A DNA stretch of 64,000 nucleotides. It comes from a cyanobiont of Ornithocercus magnificus (GTDB lineage: Bacteria > Cyanobacteriota > Cyanobacteriia > PCC-6307 > Cyanobiaceae). Position 1 is the first letter of the stretch; every line of letters starts with the position of its first letter. Location of the stretch: the NCBI GenBank assembly GCA_007996965.1, contig BIMP01000001.1, positions 248,001 through 312,000 on the forward strand. The letters run 5' to 3'. Position numbers and translations under genes: made by a program. Positions 58,222-64,000 of this stretch are shown here, one piece after another. The notes beneath the pieces were generated by a model. The model searched no databases. It was not told the DNA's origin and saw only the letters and a program-made list of their open reading frames with translations.

Positions 58222-58644
58222 GCTTTAGGTATACCGCTATTAGTCCAATCTGGCTTTGCTTGCTAAGGGGGAGGGATAACTACAGCTACCTCATGTCCCC
58301 ATGTGAGCTGATGGATACTTTGAAATACATATACTATAGCTGTTCTGTGCAGTGGCCTCAAGGCAGTTTATCTGATTTCTTGCGCCTGTTCAGTTCCAGT
58401 TATATCTATATAGTTCTAGGGTTGGGATTCCTTGTGTTTTGTTGAGTACTTAATCTTAAACCTCTGTCCCCGCCGGTCATATATATCACCTTGTACACTG
58501 GTGAAAGATCTTGTTGGCAGTTCCAGAGGCCGAGAGCTGCTAGTACCAAATAACTAAAGTAACGTAATCTTAAGATTACAATATGAGGCTGTTTAGCAGG
58601 GTCACCGCTCTATTTATGAAGAAGAAGCTTTGGAAAACCCAAGT
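58222..58644. other. Spacer with a 16-base perfect palindrome
   Basis: About 420 bases between birA and pspA, both on the minus strand. GTAATCTTAAGATTAC at 58564-58579 is a perfect palindrome. It resembles an NtcA site (GTA-N8-TAC) but has N10. A 61-codon open frame at 58260-58445 has no recognisable features and I do not accept it. Confidence 0.45.
58564..58579. promoter_or_regulatory. 16-base palindrome GTAATCTTAAGATTAC
   Basis: Perfect dyad located 66 bases beyond the pspA stop and about 340 bases upstream of the birA start. A protein-binding dyad is possible. Spacing does not fit the NtcA consensus. Confidence 0.3.
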
Positions 58645-59418
58645 TTAGAGTTTGTCAATAGCCTTACGCAGATCATCAAGGTCTGAATCTACCTCGGTCA
58701 CCTTCACACGCTGAACATCCGTTGCTGTCTTTTCCGAAGCTGGCAGTGCAACAGTTTCTGAACCACTAGTGAGTCGCTTCAAGGAAGCTAATTCGTCATC
58801 AATGTCACTACCTCCCTCTAAAGCGGAGAACTTGCTCTCTAGATCTGCCCCAGCTAGCTCTGCTGTCGCCTGACTGCTAGCTTCCAACGCTTGTACTTCA
58901 TCCTCCATGCGCTCAAAAGCTGCCATAGCTGAATTGGTACCAAGGCTTCCTACAGCACTTTGGAGCTGCTGCTGCGCTTGAGCAGCCTGCGCCCGCGCCT
59001 TTAACATGTCCTTTTTAGTGCGAGCCTGAGCAATCTTCCCTTCAAGCGCTGCTAGGCTGCGCTTGAGTGTATCCACTTGACTCTCTTGTCCTTTTAGCTG
59101 ACTAGAGACTGTTGCTGCTGACTCCTGGAAACTCTTACGGCGAGAGAGTGCCTCGCGAGCAAGATTCTCCTCACCCTTTCTTAAGGCAAGCTCAGCTCTC
59201 TCATACCAAACTCTTGCTTGACTCTCTGCCTGGTCTGCCTGGTTTTGGAGGCGCCTCTGACTAGCAATAGCAGTTGCTACTGCCTGACGCAACTTGACTA
59301 GATCCGCCTGCATATCGGCAACAGACTGGTCAAGAATCTTGACCGGATCCTCGGCCTTGCTAACTAGATCGTTGAGGTTTGCACGCAGAAGGCGGCTGAG
59401 CCGATCGAAGAAACCCAT
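58645..59418 (-). CDS. vipp1: PspA/IM30 (VIPP1) membrane-remodelling protein
   Basis: ESCRT-III-like protein that forms rings on thylakoid membranes and supports thylakoid biogenesis. From the ATG at 59418 it starts MGFFDRLSRLLRANLNDLVSKAEDPVKIL, the amphipathic helix and first family block, followed by a long coiled coil (about 25-190) rich in Ala, Gln, Glu and Lys and a C-terminal tail of about 30-40 residues characteristic of VIPP1 compared with PspA. 257 residues. An in-frame start 12 bases upstream is less likely. Confidence 0.92.
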   Translation of the reverse strand: MGFFDRLSRLLRANLNDLVSKAEDPVKILDQSVADMQADLVKLRQAVATAIASQRRLQNQADQAESQARVWYERAELALRKGEENLAREALSRRKSFQESAATVSSQLKGQESQVDTLKRSLAALEGKIAQARTKKDMLKARAQAAQAQQQLQSAVGSLGTNSAMAAFERMEDEVQALEASSQATAELAGADLESKFSALEGGSDIDDELASLKRLTSGSETVALPASEKTATDVQRVKVTEVDSDLDDLRKAIDKL

Positions 59419-59515
59419 GACGGCGGACACTTAAGCCTGGAAGAGGCTAGCGAGTTATTGTGGTGGTGTTCTCTAGTGTGGCTTTTCTGAGCCCAAGTTT
59501 ATAGAGGATAGGCTA

Positions 59516-60037
59516 TTGGCTATTGCCCCTAACTCTCAGCATCCCCAGCGTGGAGTAATGGAAGTGCTCAAATCTCCGCTGCTGTCAGGAGCTACGCCCC
59601 TCAGTCAGTGTCTTGACGATCTTGAGCATCAGTGGAACCGGAAAGGATCTTCTGCTACTCTCTGGCGAGACTGGCCTCATCTAGTGGGGCCACAACTAGC
59701 TATGCACTGTCAGCCTCTGGCCCTGCACGGCAAACGACTTACCATCGGTGCCAAGCATCCATACTGGTGCCAGGTACTTCAATACAGCCGCACGCAACTC
59801 CTAGCCAACTTCCGGTCGGCAGGTTTTGCTATCCGCGACTTGCATATACAGCGTCGCCACATAGCTACAGCACCCGTCCTTGAGCGAGAAGAGGAGATTT
59901 GGGCTCGTCATCCCAGCCGATATGACGTCCATGGCACAGGTTGCTGTCCAGCATGTGGTAGTCCAGCGCCGGCTGGTGAGATGGCTTTGTGGGGCCATTG
60001 TGGCTTTTGCCGAAGGTCAAGCTTGAGTGGTCAATAG
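59516..60037 (+). CDS. DUF721 (DciA-like) protein with C-terminal zinc-ribbon-like motif
   Basis: 173 residues. The central part LWRDWPHLVGPQLAMHCQPLALHGKRLTIGAKHPYWCQVLQY matches DUF721, the family of DciA, the replicative helicase loader or operator found where DnaC/DnaI are missing. The C-terminus has CPAC near residue 144 and CGFC near 163, a Cys2-Cys2 pattern that could bind zinc. It lies between divergent pspA and a convergent glycosyltransferase, overlapping the latter by 7 bases. Confidence 0.72.
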   Translation: MAIAPNSQHPQRGVMEVLKSPLLSGATPLSQCLDDLEHQWNRKGSSATLWRDWPHLVGPQLAMHCQPLALHGKRLTIGAKHPYWCQVLQYSRTQLLANFRSAGFAIRDLHIQRRHIATAPVLEREEEIWARHPSRYDVHGTGCCPACGSPAPAGEMALWGHCGFCRRSSLSGQ

Positions 60038-61872
60038 CGCTCGGGCCTGGGCTGACGCCAGTTAGGGCGCTTGCCACTGAGGCTGAGTAGCGTAGCTCGC
60101 TGCTCAAGTTCATCTCTATGCAAGCGCCAAACCTCATAGATGCCAAAGCGACCAAGTTGCTGTCGTTGCATACTTTGCCAGTAAGAACGGGAAAGTGTGC
60201 TCTGGTCTATCACTACAAGTAAAGTACTAGGTACAGATAATTCGCTACCAGTGTGTCCAAGCCACCCGTAGCGATGTTCTGATCGCAGGCGGTCAGAGAG
60301 ATTGACTAGAGCTCTTTTAGAGCGGCCTTCGTAGAGTACGACCTGATCTGCGTAGAAGTGCAGTGAAGGTTTTATAACCCCGACCATTGCCAATGGCTCG
60401 CCAGGCAGGCGACTGCAGCGCACGAACTCAGCAACTTGACGAATAGGTAGTTGGCGAACCTTGTCACCAAGAGAGATTATTGGCACTAATACAGTTATCT
60501 GAAACATAATCAAAGGGATCTGCATTATCAGCAAGTGACCAGAAAGCTTCTTCCAAAGCAAGATTAAGCCAAGCACCCCAGATATAAGAATACAGACTGC
60601 AGCACGCATAATAAGACGACTAGCAACTAACTCTACTGGTAATGTAGGCATCTCAGAGTCACGAACTAGGGAAATCCAAGTTGGTGAAGCGAAGAGGATT
60701 GCTGCTAGCAGTAGAGTCAGTCCAGCAGTACCTTTCCAAGCCCAGCGGTGCAATTCAGTAGATGGAGTTGGCATACATGTTGCTAGGCCGATTAAGATTG
60801 CTGCAGCTGGTGTAGCTGGTAGCCAGTAGCTAGGTAACTTTGTGGCCGCTGCAGTAAAAAGTAGAAATATTGCTAATAGCCAACTTGAGGCAAAGGTTGC
60901 TAAAGTATACGGCGGCTCTTCAAGAGTTGCCTGCCTTTGCAAACAGCGTCTCAGACAGATGGAAAGCTCAAGAAGTAATAGCAGGCTAAATGGTAATGCA
61001 GCAAGCAGCATTAGCGGCAGGAAAAACCACCAAGGCTGAAGATGGTTGTTAACGACACTTGTTAGACGTTGTAAGTTATGATAGCCAAAGAAGCTATTCC
61101 AAAATGGCTCCCCCTCTACAACCAGCTCTACGACATACCAGGGGAGGCTAACTGCAGCAGTCAGCAGTAATCCAGGCACTAAATGTAAGCGATCTAGCAA
61201 GCTTCTAGAGCGGCGCGTCAATATGGCAAAAAGCACCAGTGTCAGCAGCATTAGTGCTATGGCAACTGGTCCTTTCGTAAGAACAGCCAGGCCAAGCATA
61301 AACCAAGCAGGCCACCAGGGTTGGTGTTCAGGCATAGCGAAGCGACGCCACTGGAACAACAAACTGATAGAAAGTGTACCGCATAGCAAGGCATCACTAA
61401 CAGCTACTCGGTTCCATAGTAAAACTAGTGGAGAAAGCGCAAAAGCGAGAGCAATTGAGAGTGCAGTTTGGGGAGGATTTTTATCCTGTGGTTGTGGCAG
61501 AACCATGACAGTATCTGCTAGTACCAACATTGTGATAACAGTGGCAATTGCTGAAGGAAACCTTGCTGCCCAACTCCCAAGGGGATCCCAGAGTTCTCTG
61601 GCAGGTAGAGCATAGCCCACTCCCATAAGCCAGTAGACAAAGGGTGGTTTGTCAAATCGAGGCAATCCATTAACTCTGGGTGTTAGCCAGTCTCTGGTAC
61701 GTACCATTCCTCGGGCTGAGGCGGCAAACAAAGGAGGTGTTTCATCTACTAAGCCTGTCTGGCCAAGCCCCCAGAAACAGATAATTAAGCCGAGAACTAA
61801 GGTAAGAAGAAGAGCCCTACGACGCTGACGCAGTGTCGGTATAGATCTCCGCCTTGCGGCAAGGTCTAGCAT
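60031..61872 (-). CDS. ArnT-like glycosyltransferase (GT39/GT83 membrane family)
   Basis: 613 residues with many membrane spans. N-terminal GLVDETPPLFAASARGMVRTRDWLTPRVNG, then FDKPPFVYWLM, are the first external-loop motifs (with the Asp-Glu pair) of dolichyl- or undecaprenyl-phosphate sugar transferases such as ArnT. A soluble C-terminal domain of about 150 residues follows. It shares one base with the GT4 gene upstream, which suggests a cell-envelope glycan operon with that gene. Confidence 0.85.
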   Translation of the reverse strand: MLDLAARRRSIPTLRQRRRALLLTLVLGLIICFWGLGQTGLVDETPPLFAASARGMVRTRDWLTPRVNGLPRFDKPPFVYWLMGVGYALPARELWDPLGSWAARFPSAIATVITMLVLADTVMVLPQPQDKNPPQTALSIALAFALSPLVLLWNRVAVSDALLCGTLSISLLFQWRRFAMPEHQPWWPAWFMLGLAVLTKGPVAIALMLLTLVLFAILTRRSRSLLDRLHLVPGLLLTAAVSLPWYVVELVVEGEPFWNSFFGYHNLQRLTSVVNNHLQPWWFFLPLMLLAALPFSLLLLLELSICLRRCLQRQATLEEPPYTLATFASSWLLAIFLLFTAAATKLPSYWLPATPAAAILIGLATCMPTPSTELHRWAWKGTAGLTLLLAAILFASPTWISLVRDSEMPTLPVELVASRLIMRAAVCILISGVLGLILLWKKLSGHLLIMQIPLIMFQITVLVPIISLGDKVRQLPIRQVAEFVRCSRLPGEPLAMVGVIKPSLHFYADQVVLYEGRSKRALVNLSDRLRSEHRYGWLGHTGSELSVPSTLLVVIDQSTLSRSYWQSMQRQQLGRFGIYEVWRLHRDELEQRATLLSLSGKRPNWRQPRPERY

Positions 61873-62984
61873 TAGTTGCCTACATTAACCTCTGATGTAA
61901 GACCTCTCACAAGCCAGTCCTCGACTCGTTGGGCGAATACCTCGTGGGAAGCTGAGTACTCCACCCAATGACGGCAGGACGCGCGATTAATCTCGGGAAC
62001 CCGCTTAATAGCTGCTGCTAGAGCAAAAATGTCATCGGGCGGCACTAACCAGCCTGTAACTCCATTCTTAATAAGTTCTCCTGGACCACCACGGTCATAG
62101 GCGATTACTGGCACACCACAGGCCATTGCTTCTACTACGACATTGCCGTAGGCTTCATTCCACTTGGGTGTATTGATTAAAGCGCGACAACGTCCAAGTT
62201 GGTCTTGTAACTGTGCAGTAGAAAGAAAACCTTGCCAGGAGATAGTCCCAGCTGGAACTGACTCTTCAACTCTGTGCGCATAGGAGTAATCCTCAACAAT
62301 GCCCCATACGAGTAGCTTTTCTCCTATAGCAGCAGCAGCAGCAGCAGCATCTTCCAAGCCTTTTTCCGGAGCAATCCGGCCAGCCCATCCTAAGGGACCT
62401 GTACAGCCATGCTGGCGGAAGGTATAATTTGACAGATTGAACCCATTACCAACAATCACTGGTGCCTCAGGAAGACGGAAGTCAGCTGCCTGACGTTGGC
62501 TGTGGAAAGCCAATCTTCGCTGATCCCAGCGTGCCAGCTGCTCAATTTGCTCTCGCATTACTGTTGCGACAGCTCCCATACTGACCAGATGGAAGATTGG
62601 TACAGGCGCTATTGGTGTCAGCCAAAGCGGCAGCCAATCGTAGCCTAAGTTAATTACCGCATCAGTATCCTGAGCAATCTTGAAGACACAATCCCACAGA
62701 CGAGGCAAGACTGCACCCCTAGGGATTTGTACTGAGCTTTCAGGGTCAGCATGCTGCCAACTTGGTTGTTCTGTTCCTGGTTCTGTCAGCATTTTTAGTG
62801 CAGTTGGGGCATCAGTTAATTGAGAGCCTTCTGGAGCTACTAGCGTTAACTGATAACCGCGGGCGTTTAAACCACTGATTAGAGAGTGCAGTGTTAACTC
62901 AACGCCACCGCCACTGCCACTGCCAAGACGACCTACAGATGTGCTTACAAGCACCAGGTGCTGTAGATAAGAGTTGGACGTCAC
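61872..62984 (-). CDS. Glycosyltransferase family 4
   Basis: 370-residue GT-B glycosyltransferase. GGGVELTLHSLISGLNARGY at the N-terminus, RIAPEKGLEDA and WNEAYGNVVVEAMACGVPVIAYDRGGPGELI (the EX7E nucleotide-sugar motif) near the C-terminus. Seven consecutive alanines follow the EDA motif, encoded by a (GCT)7 repeat. It probably decorates a surface polysaccharide or glycolipid with the ArnT-like enzyme downstream. Confidence 0.88.
   Translation of the reverse strand: MTSNSYLQHLVLVSTSVGRLGSGSGGGVELTLHSLISGLNARGYQLTLVAPEGSQLTDAPTALKMLTEPGTEQPSWQHADPESSVQIPRGAVLPRLWDCVFKIAQDTDAVINLGYDWLPLWLTPIAPVPIFHLVSMGAVATVMREQIEQLARWDQRRLAFHSQRQAADFRLPEAPVIVGNGFNLSNYTFRQHGCTGPLGWAGRIAPEKGLEDAAAAAAAIGEKLLVWGIVEDYSYAHRVEESVPAGTISWQGFLSTAQLQDQLGRCRALINTPKWNEAYGNVVVEAMACGVPVIAYDRGGPGELIKNGVTGWLVPPDDIFALAAAIKRVPEINRASCRHWVEYSASHEVFAQRVEDWLVRGLTSEVNVGN
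62328..62348 (-). repeat. Perfect (GCT)7 triplet repeat encoding poly-alanine
   Basis: Seven identical triplets (AGC on the plus strand) encode seven alanines in the GT4 protein, after the EKGLEDA motif. Identical codons in a row suggest slippage; length change would keep frame and only vary alanine number. Confidence 0.9.
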
Positions 62985-62996
62985 ACTCCTAGTTCC

Positions 62997-63941
62997 CTAA
63001 CCAACCTCAATTAATGCTGGAGGTTCCCATAGTCGCCGCCGTTGGCTCACCAACACAACTGACAACAGCACCAGCACAGCTCCTAACCACTGCATAGCAG
63101 ATAGTCGCTCTCCGAGCAGCAGACCGCTTGAGAGTAAGGCAAACACAGGTGTTAAAAAGCCAAGCGTACTGAAGCTAGTGAGTTCAACACTGCAAGCAAG
63201 CCAAAAAAAGAGACCATAGGCAAGTGCACCTCCTAAGAGGCTTGCATATCCCATTTGTAACCATTCGTTGACCGACCAGGTCGGTATGAGCGACTCCCTA
63301 GGAGCGGTTAGCGAATACCAAGTTAATAGCGGTAAACTTCCGAGAAGCATGTGCCAGCCTGTAATTGCTACAGGATCACTCGAGCGACTGGCATAGCGGA
63401 TAAGCACGGTGCCAAAAGCCATAGCAACAGCAGCAGCAAGCATCCAGAGCTCACCGCTATTCCAAGCTATCGACAACGTAGATTCATCAGTAGAGAGAAC
63501 TAAGTGACGGAATAGCGGCAGCGGCACACCTAGGAAAACAATACCTAGCAGCCCTAGAGAAAGACCAATCCAGCCAATAGGGTTAATGGCTTCACCAAAT
63601 AGTGCGCGAGCCAGCAGAGCCACCATCAAAGGCTGAGAATCTATGAGGATAGATCCCAAGCCAGCACCAGTATCGCTAAGGCCACGGGCTAGGAAAAGTT
63701 GGAAGACAGTGCCGTCAACCAAGGTGAATACGAAGAACCACGGTAAGTCGCCGCGGTTGATACTGAGTGGACGACCCAAAGCTAACAAGGCAATGATTAC
63801 TGCAGTGCCTGCTGGCAGTAGACGCAAGGCAGCTACAAGTATGGGACTACCGGATTGCACAAGGGGGGTCATTGCAGTCATTGCAGTACCCCATAGCGCA
63901 AATGGCAGCAGCATCAGAAGCCAGCGCCATAGATATGTCAT
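62997..63941 (-). CDS. EamA/DMT-family metabolite exporter
   Basis: 314 residues, ten predicted membrane spans in two EamA repeats. RLLPAGTAVIIALLALGRP and ARGLSDTGAGLGSILIDSQPLMVALLARALFGEAINPIGWIGLSLGLLGIVFLG in the first half, TSFSTLGFLTPVFALLSSGLLLGERLSAMQWLGAVLVLLSVVLV in the second. Substrate unknown; family members export amino acids or nucleotides. It lies 12 bases upstream of the GT4 gene on the same strand and may be transcribed with it. Confidence 0.88.
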   Translation of the reverse strand: MTYLWRWLLMLLPFALWGTAMTAMTPLVQSGSPILVAALRLLPAGTAVIIALLALGRPLSINRGDLPWFFVFTLVDGTVFQLFLARGLSDTGAGLGSILIDSQPLMVALLARALFGEAINPIGWIGLSLGLLGIVFLGVPLPLFRHLVLSTDESTLSIAWNSGELWMLAAAVAMAFGTVLIRYASRSSDPVAITGWHMLLGSLPLLTWYSLTAPRESLIPTWSVNEWLQMGYASLLGGALAYGLFFWLACSVELTSFSTLGFLTPVFALLSSGLLLGERLSAMQWLGAVLVLLSVVLVSQRRRLWEPPALIEVG

Positions 63942-64000
63942 GGAAGCCCAGCTGTAAACTCCTTTTTAAGATCCGGCAAGTCTGAACGAGTAGAAATGAT

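Noticed and set aside
58260-58445. 61-codon plus-strand open frame between birA and pspA
   Set aside because: Rich in Tyr, Ser and Cys with no family resemblance; it does not match any small photosystem or cytochrome b6f subunit I know.

Overview
The window looks like a chromosomal segment of a marine picocyanobacterium of the Prochlorococcus / marine Synechococcus clade. Three things point there. (1) It has oxygenic photosynthesis and thylakoid respiration genes: psaF-psaJ, petC-petA, ndhB, the cta cytochrome oxidase cluster, a high-light-inducible protein, vipp1-type pspA and hemL. (2) It has many genes known mainly from that clade. (3) It has an exactly 62-codon gene for the clade-specific 'hyper-conserved protein' PSHCP (14802-14990), lying between tRNA-Trp and tRNA-Asp. 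The genus cannot be settled, because no phycobilisome or divinyl-chlorophyll marker is present. I see no phage, IS element, CRISPR array or genomic island; nearly everything is housekeeping. Spacers are AT-rich and several exceed 400 bases.

Layout. 1-1215: 5'-truncated iron-type ABC permease. 1466-4957: minus-strand operon (conserved protein, M41-like protease, LarC, YbhN-like protein). 5446-10003: xthA, hemL, yajQ and an NfeD-like gene separated by long AT-rich spacers. 9989-13678: DprA-like and BioD/DRTGG proteins, an SDR and map. 13796-16769: translation cluster rplS / tRNA-Trp / PSHCP / tRNA-Asp / gltX. 16719-21438: antiporter, wecB, hli, tsaD. 21504-22186: psaF-psaJ. 22198-29131: gmk, rqcH/NFACT, tatC, petC, petA, lgt, cobM, tRNA-Val. 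29273-37471: ppx, ubiA, ispD, potassium channel, fabG, groEL2. 37646-45868: nanE, an ABC-2 exporter and the divergent heme-A / cytochrome oxidase cluster (ctaB-ctaA against ctaC-D-E). 45969-54895: AbrB regulator, ribE, nuclease-domain protein, aldo/keto reductase, binding protein, CobT-like protein, membrane protein, lipoprotein, topA. 55026-63941: ndhB, ABC ATPase, birA, vipp1/pspA, DciA-like protein, two glycosyltransferases and an EamA exporter.

How the genes fit together. TatC lies next to PetC, a twin-arginine substrate. CtaB and CtaA make the heme A used by the oxidase encoded divergently. HemL feeds tetrapyrrole synthesis for chlorophyll and heme, and CobM feeds the corrinoid branch. 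A CobT-like enzyme may serve (pseudo)cobalamin loop assembly. UbiA supplies quinone precursors for NdhB, PetC and PetA, and IspD supplies isoprenoids. VIPP1, FabG and the HLIP support thylakoid membranes. TsaD, Map, GltX, L19, RqcH and the three tRNAs serve translation.

The most interesting non-gene signals are three. A strongly structured spacer lies between PSHCP and tRNA-Asp. A perfect 8-bp inverted repeat sequesters the ctaC start codon. Two further hairpins lie upstream of xthA. Several genes also lack an AUG start, most notably ppx, whose conserved N-terminal phosphate-binding motif lies upstream of every standard start codon.
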